This document shows positions 1-11,649 of a stretch of DNA of 64,000 nucleotides, one piece after another. Under the pieces are notes generated by a model. It saw only the letters and a list, made by a program, of their open reading frames with translations, made no database searches and had not been told where the DNA came from. This DNA is from Schizophyllum amplum (Eukaryota > Basidiomycota > Agaricomycetes > Agaricales > Schizophyllaceae): assembly GCA_007026445.1 (NCBI GenBank), contig VDMD01000095.1, positions 1 to 64,000 of the forward strand, given 5' to 3'. Position 1 is the stretch's first letter, and the number at the start of each line of letters is the position of its first letter. Position numbers and translations under genes: made by a program.

Positions 1-955
1 TCAGAGGCGTGGCGTACACAAGATCCAACTCCTGCTCCTCCCTACTATCTGGCTCCTTGACCCTGCACGACCCTCCGTTAAGCATCCCACCTATGCGGCC
101 CTTCATGTCAGCAATGATGGCACCCGAGTTGCACAGCGCCGCAAACGCGCCCGACTCGTCGTCCGGCAGAGGGTTGTGGCCCAAATCGCCGAAGCTCATG
201 ATCGCCCACTGCCTCGACGTCTGCCAGACGTCCGTATCAGAGTACTCGCGCACAAGAGAGAAGACGCCGTTGGCGCGGCCAAAGGTGGTGCCAGTCGTGC
301 TGCCCGACTTGATGACCAGCAGGCTGGGCTCGCCGGAGCGTCTGTCGTGCGCGTCGGGATGGCGCATCAGGTGCACCGGGAGGAAGTCACGGAGAGCGAA
401 GAGTTCGCCATCGTAGGGGTAGTTGAATTCCCAGTCGTCCGCTTTAGCAGACCAGCATTTCTTCATCACCGTCAATTCGCTCGTGAGGCCTAGGCGAAAC
501 ACCCATCCAGGTTAGTGGGTGGTTTTACGAGGCAAATGGGATGTGGACAACGAGGTAGTTGCATGAAGGAGACATGTTAGAACGCACCTAAGTCTAATGC
601 GTTGCCCTGGAAACCTGAGCCAAGCTTGGTGCGGTCGATTTCGAACACAGCCCAATCTTCCGTTAACTGCTCGTTCCCGACACCGAGTCTAATGGGCGGG
701 CTGTGAAGGATGGGGCCAAGTACGCGCTGGTCGGTAGACGTCCAGTCGCGATTGATATCCGCAAGGAGCGTCTCCAGCGCCACAATCTCCTTCTCCGCGC
801 GTGCCTTCTCGGTCTCAGTGTCGGCTGCATCGCTCGCGCTGCTGCTCTCCTTGATCTTTTGCTCACAACGGTAGACAGATGACTTGGTCGAGGCGGCGAT
901 CGCTGAGGAGGACGACGTCCCTAGAAGGCGCACTCGATTGTACAGTGACGGTCGT
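1..955 (-). pseudogene. Trypsin-like peptidase-fold protein, partial, 5' part probably decayed
   Basis: Reads right to left and runs off the window start, so the C-terminus is missing. Two exons can be read. The first (about 955-588) contains RVLGPILHSPPI, EDWAVFEID and FQGNALDLG. A donor GTGCGT and acceptor CCTAG remove 491-587, and the second exon (490 to 1) contains LLVIKSGSTTG, FGRANGVFS and SGAIIADMKGRIGG. These motifs recur in a large family of agaricomycete proteins with a degenerate trypsin-like fold; I recognise the family from memory. The usual GDSG around the nucleophile reads CNSG, so proteolysis is doubtful. The expected N-terminal part (near 930-1,080) is broken: FILGVKNGSV is followed by a stop, and two competing frames overlap at 880-935. 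Either the 5' half is decayed or indels are present. Confidence 0.6.
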
Positions 956-1149
956 GTTGGGCTCCTCGGGAGGCGCCGCCCTCACTTACACCGACCCGTT
1001 CTTTACGCCGAGGATGAAGTAGGAAGGTCATCCAGAACACGCATCAGGACGCCCATGCGGTACCACTCAACACTCCCTCACTGAGGACGTCTGTGGTTCA
1101 TGAACGTGCATTCTCTTTCGCTTCCCAGTCTCTCCGTAGATCCTAACGA

Positions 1150-1730
1150 GCGCTGCTCTGCTCGTACATCCACTTCCACCATTGCTCCCGCAGCGCCAGC
1201 CTTGCCCGCCACCACGCTCACACCACAGGCGTCGAGACCGCCTTCACCCACTCCGACGATTTTGTCCATCTCTCGTCTGACTGTGCACAGGCCGTCGTCC
1301 ACGCCCTGCAATGTGATGCCCAAGCCCTGCACTCTGACGTCCAGAAGACGATGCAAGGCCGGACGAAGACGGCGGATGACTGCGAGGCGCGCCGGGAGCC
1401 CGTTAGGGACGACTGCGACTGCGAGCCCGCGGAGCGATCGGCGCATGGTGACCATGGTCCTCCCTCGAAGACCTTTGTTTTGTTCCGCACCGCCTATCGA
1501 GCCGAGGTCCTCTATCCTTCGCCGCCATCCTTACAGGCGTCTCTTTCACGACGCGGTTGACGCGCTCTGGACATCTGCGATGAGATGCGGCAAAGTGGGA
1601 GACGCGCAAAGCTAGCGCGACGAGCTCAAGAGGTGTCGTACGCGGAAGACTCGGCGATGCAGACGACCGATTTTGTCTCGCCCGACGTGCGCCGCGCGAC
1701 AAGCACTCCGTGACTCAGCTGACCGCGCGA
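1150..1730 (+). pseudogene. Possible coiled-coil gene remnant
   Basis: Two open plus-strand stretches have the composition of a helical, charged protein: one about 1,160-1,560 (contains VHALQCDAQALHSDVQKTM) and one in another frame about 1,575-1,724 (contains DEMRQSGRRAKLARRAQE and AMQTTDFVSPDVRRATSTP). No start, splice pair or domain ties them together. The tail is reminiscent of coiled-coil cytoskeletal or kinesin tails, but I cannot confirm this. The stretch from 1,730 to 2,127 shows nothing I recognise. Confidence 0.2.
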
Positions 1731-2127
1731 TCCTTAATACCCGTGCTACCGTTGGGCCTCGACACTCGTGCTACAGTTGGCATTCGCACCGCCAGAGCTC
1801 GCTGACCAGACGCTGCTGGAGTTCGTCCGCTATACATACACTAGATCGCATTCGACGGAAACGCAGACTGCCGGCGGCCCGTCGCTTGCCTTGCGCAAAA
1901 CACTTTCGCAAACATCCGGACGTCGTCTCCCGCTGGGAATGCGCCTTGCGCTCGTAGTGGAGCAACCGGCAGCGGCTCTCAGATAGGACGTCCGCGTTGC
2001 ATATACCCAAGTTGCCTGCCATTACCGATCCTCGACGTATTTGCTATGAACGTCGGCTGCGCGAGACTATCTATCCTATGTAGCCGTGCTTTCGCCAGCG
2101 CATCGCCGACAACGTCTAGTACATCCG

Positions 2128-5100
2128 TTACATGTGCACAACTGATCGTGTTCCCCATCCGAATTTGCGTCTCCCTCGCATCTCATGGTGGAAGCCTTCG
2201 TCCTCCGGCACCAGCCGCGGCCAAATCTTCCGGATGGCTCTCTCGCGACCCAGTTCGTACGGCGTCTGGCCCCAGTTGTTGCGAATGTCGGGGTCTGCAC
2301 CAAGACTGAGGAGCCAGCGAACGTTGGACTTCGCCCCGAAATAATATGCGATATGCAGCGGCGTCTGGCCAAGTGCGTCGGCAGAGTTGATGTTGGCTCC
2401 TCGTTCGACAAGCAACCGCATTATATAGAATTCAGGCTCTGAACACGCCCACATCCCGGCTACCAGACGGAGCGGTGTCTGGCCGTCCGCATCAGTGGCA
2501 TTGACGTCGGCACCTCGGTCGAGGTATATGCGCACGAGCTGTGGACACGCATAATCCGCTACACGGTGAAGGGGTAGATTGTCCCAGAATTTAAAGGACG
2601 GAGGAAATCCTGGCAAGTCGCGTCCATCGTAGAGCTCGATTAAGTCGATGATGTCTTGTTCCAAGTCCGGATGTGAGCTGAGGTCCACCTTCTCCACGTA
2701 GGACATCCAATTGTCCTCGGCATGGAGGTAAAGGGCGCTCTTCATCTGCTCTGCTTCCGAACTCGTTCCGGGGCCAACAGAGGAAATGATGTTGATGCAT
2801 GTGCGAGCCAGCAGATGATAAGCGAAGTCGTGTTCAGCGCCAGCAACCGAGTATCGGAATTTGTGAGCCCAGGGATTATCTCTGATGTAGTGCAGGATTT
2901 TAGCGTGATCCTCATCTCTACATGTGCAGAGGAATGAAAGCACATCGCCGACATCGATGCCGAAGGTCGAAGAGGAATCAGATACCTGCTCTCGAAGATC
3001 AAGCAACAAGAGTTCCGCAAGCTCGGCCCTCGACGGAGAAAGCGATGTCGTTGCAAGCCATGTCAAGATAATCGCCCATTTTGTTTTCCCCTGATCCTGG
3101 TGCGAGTGGCGATCGGTAAAATGGAGATACAGCTCGCGAAGGGCGTTGACGACGTTATGCACGTGCTGTAACATATCAACGGGAAGTTCTCCCAGCCGTC
3201 TGAGGCAATACAGTTCGTGTCGAATACTCTGGTAACTGAGTGATACGTCAGTTACGATTCACATAGTATATACGAGGAACACCTTACTCCTCTTTCCCTT
3301 CCTTGAGTACACTGAGTGTCTCTCGAACGAGCGCGAAGTCTCTGATATGGCCCAGCAGCCCTTCTTCCGCGACGTCGTCGATAATGAGCTCGATGTCCTT
3401 TTGAATGCCGTGCGACGCGCGCAAGTTCAGCACTGTGGCAGAGATGTTCGTGTGACACGAAAGCACGTCTCTACTAGGCGGCGCTCCGAAGTGGCTCGTC
3501 CAGGTACCGCAGAGTACACGGACATTGCTGTGAGAGGAGCATAGCCCATGCAGTGCGTCCAAGGTGTCGTCGAAGTCCTGAGGGTCTTCTGCGTCAATGT
3601 ATATGTGTACCACGATGTAAATGCGCTGTGGTAAGAGGTTGAGGAGCTCATGTAGAACATCCAGGAGCTCGTTTTCCAGTAGGTGTTTGTCGCTGCCGAG
3701 CACTCCACGTAGGCTGGCAGGCATTGGATCTTTCAGATGGCAAAATGCTTGACAGAGGAGATGGTAGAGCAGTTCCGATAGATTATTTGAGTATATATGA
3801 TGCAGGAGAACGCCAGGGTGATCCTGAGATGCGCAACTGGCACCCAGATCACGCACTGCCGTTAATCTGCGACCCGTCTATCAGTGACCATGAGCTGAAG
3901 GATAGTTGTACTTACAGCAATACCATGCGTGCATATCCTGGATCTGCGTCATGGAGGACAAGCATTTGAATATCGCCCTTTTTGAATGAAGCAAAGGGCA
4001 TTCCGTCAAGAAACCAGCGCGCAGCGCGCCTCGGGCAGTCATAGCGTAGCTGGAGCAGCGCGGGCTCAAACAACGACCAGTGATGGGGAGGTGCAAATAT
4101 TGCGCGTCGATCTACACGACGAGCCTTAGTCTTGCAACTACAGTCCCAAAGCTCATGCCAGAACTCACATATTGCTTCGAATGTCTGGAAGCTCTGTACC
4201 AGAAGAGCGAGCTGCATGTCTTCCAATACACCGACGTCGATTTGCACATAATTGACGGCGGAAAACATTGTGCGGTGAGCCACCTCTGCCGCTTTAGTGT
4301 CAGCTATACGATGCGGCCAGTACTGGCGACGCCTGCTAACCTTGGATCTGATACTCGATATGAGTGAGATGCCTCCGCTGGATCTCCTGCTCGCGTATCG
4401 TGGCTAAGACGACGTTAGAGAAACTGCAAGCCAGGTGCGGCCAGAGCCACTTACAAGAGAACCCGCCCTGCAACAGTGCGGTATTCTGCTCCACGCCATG
4501 TAGCGTCATGGCGGACATGGCGTGGTGCTGCTTAAGGGCCAAGTCCTGCAATTTGGCCATTGCCACGGCGACATCCTTGTTTCCGCAAAGCTTCTTCCAC
4601 CATCCTTCTGCAATGCTCATCATCAGCGTTGCGCATCGTCTGAGGGGAAAATACATACTGAAGCGCCTATCTCTTCGGGTTTTCGTCACGACACCGATGA
4701 CAACCAATACATGGGCGAGTAGCTCGACGGTGGGTGCATGTAGCTTCTCGTAGTAGCGCGAGCCCGTTACAGGTTCAAGGAAGTCAAGGTAGAATTTTAT
4801 GCTGTCGAAGGCGTCGACAATGGCGTCGTAGTCCTCCTTCAACTTCACGGCCGTCTGCAGCGCAGGTTAGTTCAGTTCGGGTTGTGGCCGTAAAGTTGAC
4901 GTGGGATACACACCTCAACGGCCACCTTGAAGGAGGCAAATATGACTCTCACGGGCGAGACGGGCTGCAGAGCTGTCAGAGGCGCATCGAGCAAAGGCGG
5001 CAGAGGGTAGAGGCGCACCGAAATCACCGCCTCCCCAAGACAGTCACATAGCCTGCTCACGATCGTCGCGATAGGCTCGATACGCTCGCGGAGACGAGGG

Positions 5101-5333
5101 TGTCCGCTGGCACGGAACTGCAGAAATTGCTGCTCTTGCTCCTCGACGTATGCGACGATCTTGTCCGCCGAATCGAAGGAGGCAATCGATGGGTCCAAGA
5201 GCTTGACGCCCGTGTCCCGTTCGTACTTGCTGATCGCCTGGATCCATGTATCGGCGAGATGATCGTAGGAAGAGGGAGGGAGACGTTGATCTTGAGGGGG
5301 ACGTCGCATCATCGCCTGGCTGAGGGACGACAT
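2128..5333 (-). CDS. STAND protein: Goodbye domain, degenerate NACHT-like core, ankyrin repeats
   Basis: Five exons: 5333-4914, 4854-4341, 4285-3916, 3836-3288 and 3235-2128. Introns of 52-79 bp have GT...AG ends and keep frame, giving 986 residues. Residues about 1-200 match the fungal Goodbye domain (helical, ending FASFKVAVE/TAVKLKEDYDAIVDAF), which is typical of fungal STAND regulators of non-self recognition and cell death. The middle aligns with a NACHT NTPase (RRAARWFLDG...), but the P-loop reads HDADPGYARM with no GK[ST], and the Walker B strand reads YIVVHIYIDAED. Nucleotide hydrolysis is therefore unlikely. The C-terminus has at least three ankyrin repeats (GADVNATDADGQTPLRLVAG, GANINSADALGQTPLHIAY, GADPDIRNNWGQTPYELGRE). 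The likely role is a receptor-like scaffold; the ligand is unknown. Confidence 0.85.
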
Positions 5334-6640
5334 CCTTGCGGGAAGCTAATAGCAGGTGGGTTGACGGGCACGTACGATCCTCAAGTCTACGCGGTGGGCG
5401 AAGGGAAGTGTAAGCGAAACCGGCGACACCGTTTAGGGGCAGGCCTGGGAGAGTCGCACGGTACAATGAGTAACGCGGCATCAGTTGACATAGCCCAGGC
5501 CGGAGATTACTTAGAAGAACAGTACACACAGCTTCTTCAGTTCCCACGAGCGAGGGAGATCGAGGGACAATTGATTCTACATCATGAGCGTTATTACCTT
5601 CAACATGACCGACGGTGCTGCATGAGTGCTGGCAACACTGGTGATGTACATAAGTCACACACGAATGACCACATACAAACTCGGAAAACAGGATACACCG
5701 TGTTCAAGGTAGAGCAGAAGTTTCCCAACCAACAGTCACTGCAGAGACATGAATAAACTTTGAGCATCTGAACGAATTTTTAACTTACCTCCATCATGTC
5801 GAACCATGAATCGTACCACACCAACAGGCGCAGAAGACCTCCCAAAAGGGAGAAGGGGTGGAAAAAATTACGCGGATACGACGACGACAGACGCGAAGCC
5901 CGCCGCCATCGACATCGACGCCGTTGGTTCAGGCTCGCAACTTGTCGCGGACGGACTTCACATTGAAGCCCATAGCAAACAAGTGCTCCCCTGTCCCAAG
6001 CGAGCATCGCGCCGCCGTCCACGAACCTGACGAACAGGTCGCGAACGCACAAGCCCGACAGGCAGGCTGTGCCCTGCTGCCCGACTGGCGGGTCGCAGGT
6101 GGCCGTCAAGCGTAGAGCTCAACGTCCAGGGATGACGTGCCCGGAGGCAAGACGCCCGTGAACGTCAAGCGCACCATGCACCTATAAGGCACCGCGAGGT
6201 GCGCCCAACGCCCAGGACAACAACGATGCCCGCATCCACAGTCCACTGCGACTGCGTCAACGAGCACCGCACCCATGACGATGATCGTCGAACCAAAGAG
6301 ACATCCCACGTCCCTCTGGATCTCCCATCGCCACAAGCATACAACGCCGAAGCGCAAACACTCACGTCCGCAGCACTTTCTGCAGAACGTGCGTCTCGAC
6401 GGAGTGGGCGATAAGCGCTCCAGAACCGCCGTCTGATCACCAGAGGCTTCGTACCCCCGCGCCAGCTACGACGACCGACAGTGCCAGCCGTGTGAACCAG
6501 CGCAGGACGCAAGCGCCGAAAACCGACTCGCGTCGGCCTCGTACGCCTAGCAGCACGATAGCCCGGCAAGCAGAACGACTACGCAAGGCAGAACACCAAT
6601 GCGCGAGGTGAGGGTGACCCCATCAAGCGCGAAAGGGCCC
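5334..6640. other. Intergenic, no convincing gene
   Basis: About 1.3 kb between the STAND start and the hairpin array. Open frames exist on both strands, for instance a minus stretch 6,106-6,357 ending SLDVELYA and one at 5,780-6,109, but they switch frame often and no splice pairs or domains support a model. A decayed gene is possible. Confidence 0.4.
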
Positions 6641-6649
6641 TGCCAAACG

Positions 6650-8710
6650 TCCGACATATCATTCGATCCTGATATGGGCCAGATATTCCATGGTCGAGGG
6701 ATGGCACCTCGATGGGCCGTCGCCGACAGAGTTTCACCAATGCTGCCATGCCCGCGATGAAGGAGTTGGACCTTCGAAGTAACAGGAGGAGTCGGCCTCC
6801 AGAGCATGGCACACGAGCGAGGAGTTGGACCTCGGCAGGCAGCAGGCGACCCTCCCCGTACGACGGCCACCATGAGATGCGGCGAATACCGTGGACATTG
6901 CATTTCGAGTTCGATTTTGGGTTTCAAGATTCGACGACGACAGCGACATTCGACAGCGACATTCGACAACGACGATGATCGACAACGACAACGACGACTT
7001 TCGACAACGACACGACGAGGAGATTCGACAACGACAACGACGAGCAAATTTGACAACGGCAACGGCGTCTGAAATTTGTCCTGGCATGCACCAGAGACCC
7101 CGCGCCGAGGAATGTAACCCCGAGCGCCGCCGTAGATGAAGACCGTCCATCGCAAACGCAGATGCAGAGGGGTCGGACCTCCGCGCACGACTTGCTCTTG
7201 GAAAAGCCCCCTGCAGCAGCCACGAGATCCGGTGTACGCCGGTGGACTACGACTTTGAGTTAGACGACTGGTTTCGACATTCGACAGGGTTCGACATTCG
7301 ACAGGGGTTCGACATTCGACAGGTTTCGACATTCGACGATGATTTTGGAGGTTGCCAAGTGATCGACAAGATATGCGTGTGTTCGACATGCGTCCTGGTA
7401 GGACCAGAGACCCCGCGTCGAGGGATGCCACCTCGAGCGCCATTGTCGATAAGGACGCGACCATCGGGGAACGTACAGGAGGGATTGGACCTCCAATACG
7501 CGCAAGGGATCGGACCTCGGCGCACGTCCCACGATGAGCGAAGCCCCCTCGTGCAATGACCACAGGATCCGACCAGACCGGTGGACTTCGAGTTTCGTTT
7601 CGGCTCTTCGACAATTTCGGTGCGACATGTAGATGTTTTCAAGTTACGCCCTGACGTGAACCTGGATCCCGCGCCAAGGGATGGTACCTCAGGCGCCGCC
7701 GCCGATAGAGAACCGTCGTCACAAGGTGGGAACGGGTCGGACCTCCCCACACCCACAACGAAACAGCCCCTCGTACGGCAGCCGCGGGATCCGGTGCAAA
7801 CCGTTGGGACATGTGTTTCGTTCGACGACTTTTCGCATGTAGGGTTTCGTTGATCGACTGATGACCTAGTGTGCGGGTGCTCATAGACGTGTGTGCAATG
7901 TAGACGTGGTGATGATGATGATGCAGCGAGGTTCTCGTCTGGGTCTGAACAAGAGACCCCGGGTCGAGGAATGACACCTCAAGCGCCGCTGTCGATAGAA
8001 ACCGACATTGCGCAGGCGACGGAGGGGTACGACCTCCACCGAGCGAGAGGAATCGGACCTCCCGAACGACCCGCCCGCGACAACGTGCGGCTCCCTCGGA
8101 GTCGTACGACAAGAAGCCGCGGGATCCGACCAGAAATGGCAGTATATGTGATGGTTTTCGAAGTATAATCCGTGCAAGTTTCCTGTTGTTATCTCGTGTA
8201 GTGCGTGAGCTCAATAGATCGTGGGGGTTTGAGCCAGAGATCCTGGTCGAGGGTTGGCACCTCGATCGCCGGTGTCGATAGGGGTGGTTGCCGCGGCGGT
8301 GAAGGGATCGGACCTTCATAGGCAATGGGGCTTTGCAGCTCCCCGACGCGGAGGGGTCGGACCTCCGCAAGCGCATAACCTCAGCGCTGCCGTGCGCGAC
8401 ATGCGACCCCCTCGTGCAACCGGTAACACAGGATCTGGCCGCACCGGTAAGGTTTCGTCGCGTTCTTTGCTCGAGTCTCGAGTATCGTCTGTGCATGACA
8501 ACATCGTGTGCGGTGTGAGGACCTGGGATCCCGGTCGAGGGATGGCACCTCAAGCGCTGTCTCCAATAGGGGCTACCGTCGTGTTGGAGGGATTGGACCT
8601 CCACGGGAGCAAGAGGGATCGGACCTCCGCAAACGACGAGGGGTCGGACCTCGACGTCCCTTCTACGGCGACAGTCCCCTTGTAAGACGGCTATCGCGGA
8701 ATCCGGCCTC
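6650..8710 (+). repeat. Tandem array of ~280-bp units with short hairpins
   Basis: Six units begin near 7,090, 7,400, 7,665, 7,945, 8,230 and 8,520, spaced about 265-315 bp, with a more diverged one near 6,660. Each starts with a motif like CCGCGTCGAGGGATGGCACC and ends with a run like CCCCTCGTGC followed by CGCGGGATCCG. Within units, the core motif AGGGRTYGGACCTC recurs one to three times. Many copies are flanked by complementary arms, for example at 6,694-6,712, 7,418-7,436, 8,247-8,265, 8,300-8,318, 8,348-8,368 and 8,585-8,603: a 5-7 bp stem around a 7-nt loop. Translations in all frames are low-complexity and unlike known proteins. It may be a satellite, a structured RNA source or the amplified end of a transposon. 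Confidence 0.75.
6924..7340 (+). repeat. Short tandem repeat ATTCGACA / ACAACGACG
   Basis: Two blocks inside the hairpin array (about 6,930-7,075 and 7,268-7,340) consist of imperfect repeats of TTCGACA and ACAACGACG. They occupy the linkers between ~280-bp units. Confidence 0.8.
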
Positions 8711-9407
8711 AGAAAAAAGCATTTCGGCATCGTCTGGCGTCCATCGTCATCGGTCGTGTATGCAGTATATAGCGTTTGGCATCGTATAGTGGCATGCAGC
8801 GTTGAAGCAGCGACTTCGGGTAGACGTTCCATAACAAGGGGCAAAAAGCAGGTGGTGGTTGAGAGCAAGAGGGGCGTTTTGCCTTCGATCGCCTTGTAGG
8901 TGTCTCGGGCATTGCCGAGTAGCCATCAAAGCGGACCCACAGACTAGGGCCACAGTGGTGTCAAGCATCTGACTTTGTATTGTCAGAATTATACTTGTTC
9001 CGAGCAGGCTGTTAGTCGACAACATTTAAAAAAATGGCTCTCAAAATCTCGCTGATCACACAAGGTTACGGTACAGTTTGAGTAGATGATCGTACATTAT
9101 ACATAGGTATACCACTGAGCACTCAACCATCACCGCGATGCACTAGTCCACGGCCAGTCGACTTGAATATTCAGCGAAGCAAAGGGCGTCCAGAGCTTGC
9201 GTTGCATAGACATGATACAGGTCGAGAATCGCGCCGAGGGCGCTGCTGAAGACAGTCGCCAGCGCGTACCGCATCTTGCCAGATACAGCAGCGCTCGTTG
9301 TAAGGTCGACGTCGTCCGCGCACGAGCTTTGCTCGCCGGGATTGGTAAGGTCGAACCCCGTTGAAGATCGAACAGAGAGCGGTAGTCGATAGGAGGCATA
9401 GTCGACA

Positions 9408-11291
9408 TCACTTCCCACCGCCCGCCGCACCATACGCCCCCCTCCCGCCGAAGGTCGCGCTCAACGGACTCGCCTCGTTCTCGAAACTTGCATATCGCCT
9501 ATCGAGTCCCGTGTCTCTTGCGCCGCCCTCGAGCCCGCTAACATCCGCGCCCGCTTCCGCGTCATACGAATCCTCGCCCGTGTTGTACGAATTATCGCCC
9601 GTGTTGTACGTATCCTCGCCCGCGTCGTACGTATCCTCGCCCGCGTCATATGTTTCCTCCGCGTCGAAGAGCGGCTCGTATCTTGCTTTCCCTCGCATCG
9701 CAGACAGGAAGCTCGCCGGCATAAACTGCGCGGGTACGATACCACCCAGGCCATGCGCCGGATACATGCCCGTCGTCCTGCGCGCTTTGCGGCGGAGGAG
9801 GGCGCTTCGTATGCGGGGCGGTAGGGTGCGGAGGGCGAAGTATCTGCGACGAAGAGAGGATATCAGAGCTCTGTCTTACATTGGGACGGACTTGGAAGGC
9901 TAGCACTCACAAGACACCAAGACCCAAGACGAGCCATACGGCGAGCGGAATCGTGGGACCGCTGGATGGTTCTCGCACGTCGCCGTCTGGTCGCTCGCCT
10001 TCCTCCGGGTCCGTCGGCGGAGACGTCCCATCGCCCTCGCCCTCGCCATCCCCTGCAGGCATCTTCCCGCCCTCCTCATCGCCCGGTTCAGGCTGCTCGA
10101 TGGCCTTGCCGCATGCGTGATCCGAGCGCCATTGAAAAGCGTGAGTCCCGTTGAACGTCCACGACAAGCTAGGCTCGGTGGTCTGGAAGTCATGTGTTAG
10201 CAAGGGGGAAGGGTACAAGAGGGGACGTGGGGATGTTGACAGGGAGGCGAGTGGCTCGAAAAACAAAGAAGTGTTGGGGTGAGAGGGACACAAGCAGGAC
10301 AAGTCAACATACCTCCTCGGCACAGACGAAGTCGAACACTGCCTTCTGTGGTTTGTTGTTGTAGATACCGCCGTGGACTGCGATGCGGAGAGCTGATGTA
10401 TCATGTTACGAAGAAGAATGAGATCGTCAGCCATGTCGGAAAAACCGGATCAGCCTCATTAGGTCATACAGTCCCTAGGGCACCTAGCGCAGTTTTGCGA
10501 TGGCTCTGGTGAGTCGTCTCGTTCATTCTTTTCCTTCAGAAAAACACAGGTAGACTCATAACGCTCGCCCGAATTTTCTGGTATGCGACTTTTGCCTCGA
10601 AGCTCTATTTTTTGTGTCACGTGCCGGCCTTGCCAGGCCTCACAAGGTGACAGTCCCTAGTGAGGCCTAAATAGGCAGTTCGGGTTTTTCCGACACAGGT
10701 CCGCTGACACCATTCGACCACACGCACCATTCTTCCCATCCACCCTTCTCGCTGTCGGTCTCAGGTCCGGTGCTACCGCTATAGGCACAACCTGCAGCAC
10801 TCGCGGCGGTTCCGAAGGATGCGAAGGACGCGAGTTGATGACTGGGGGTACGAATAAGCGACTGCACTGCTGCACGCATCCACATACGTTCACGCACCCT
10901 GCAAACACACCCACGTCCCTTCCCCGCACTGCAGCTCGTCCGGGAGCGTCCGATCGCGCTGTAGCGGCGCGCTACGGCCGATCGTATAGGTGTAGTCCGT
11001 GTGGGTAGGCGGCGTCGACTCGTGCGAGGTGATCGTCAGAGGCTCGGGCCCGGAGAGGAGGGGGCAGAGGTTGTAGTGGATGGCGGAGAGGGTGAAAGCG
11101 CAGGGGAGGAATGTGCCGGAGGCGACTAGCGATGAGGGAAGTAATGGTGCGTTGGAGCCTTCCTGAAGTTGAGGATATCCGGCGAAGGAGCCGAAAGCGT
11201 CTGGTGGGATATCGCGCGATCGAACGCCTGCGCCATGCTGCGCGACGCATCCTGTGAGCGCTGCCGCGACGATGGCGGCAAAGGAGAACAT
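9408..11291 (-). CDS. ATG27-like / mannose-6-phosphate-receptor-like type I membrane protein
   Basis: Five exons: 11291-10898, 10841-10728, 10392-10313, 10182-9911 and 9843-9408. All junctions are GT...AG in frame, giving 431 residues. It starts with a signal peptide (MFSFAAIVAAALTGCVAQ). A cysteine-bearing luminal domain follows (YNLCPLLSG, CGEGTWVCL, SHPSEPPRVLQVVPIA, HGGIYNNKPQKAVFDFVC, SLSWTFNGTHAFQW...C), the pattern of Atg27/M6P-receptor-homology proteins that cycle between Golgi, endosome and vacuole. One membrane span (IPLAVWLVLGLGVLYFAL) precedes a cytosolic tail ending in repeated YDAGEDT-like blocks (about 9,540-9,660). Intron 2 is 335 bp because a 262-bp MITE lies in it; without it the intron would be about 70 bp. 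The assignment to Atg27 rather than a related receptor is inference. Confidence 0.8.
10434..10695. mobile_element. 262-bp MITE in an intron of the ATG27-like gene
   Basis: The ends are inverted repeats beginning TGTCGGAAAAACC on both strands, flanked by a 2-bp direct repeat CA (10,432-10,433 and 10,696-10,697). No coding capacity. It shares its terminal sequence with the larger element at 41,876-43,291, so both probably depend on the same transposase, which is not in this window. Confidence 0.8.
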
Positions 11292-11649
11292 GGACGACGA
11301 TGTCGGTCGTGGTGGACAGCGTCAAGCAGCACCTTTGGCAACATCGGGAGCGCTATCAGAAGAGGATAGCGGACCGACAAGCCAGTGAGATCACAGGGCT
11401 CGGGGGGACGAGGTCGGCTGACCGGCATGACGAGCGCCTGTTCAGTCTAAGTCTCCGCGCTTCAGCTTGGATGCTTTGAAGTGACCTCTGAGGGAAATTT
11501 GTGCCATTCTTTTCAGTGAGGATGGAATTGAGAGGGCCGGACACCATGAGTGCGATGGAAAGTGACAGAAAAGCACTGAGCGATAACGTGGCAAACTCAA
11601 ACATGCACGTGCGCCCTGCTAAGTTTTTAACTTTTAAGTGTACAATTGA

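Noticed and set aside
5100..5756. 218-codon plus-strand frame
   Set aside because: Its first half is antisense to the STAND gene's first exon and the rest shows no protein-like conservation.
6650..8710. CRISPR array or tRNA cluster as explanation of the repeat array
   Set aside because: Units are ~280 bp, diverged, without unique spacers of fixed length, and the genome is eukaryotic. The hairpins have 7-nt loops but not the TTCRANY T-loop or a cloverleaf.
7639..8868. 409-codon minus-strand frame through the hairpin array
   Set aside because: Openness comes from the repeat's composition; the motifs it encodes (such as ALEVPSLD) appear in different frames in different units, so protein selection is unlikely.
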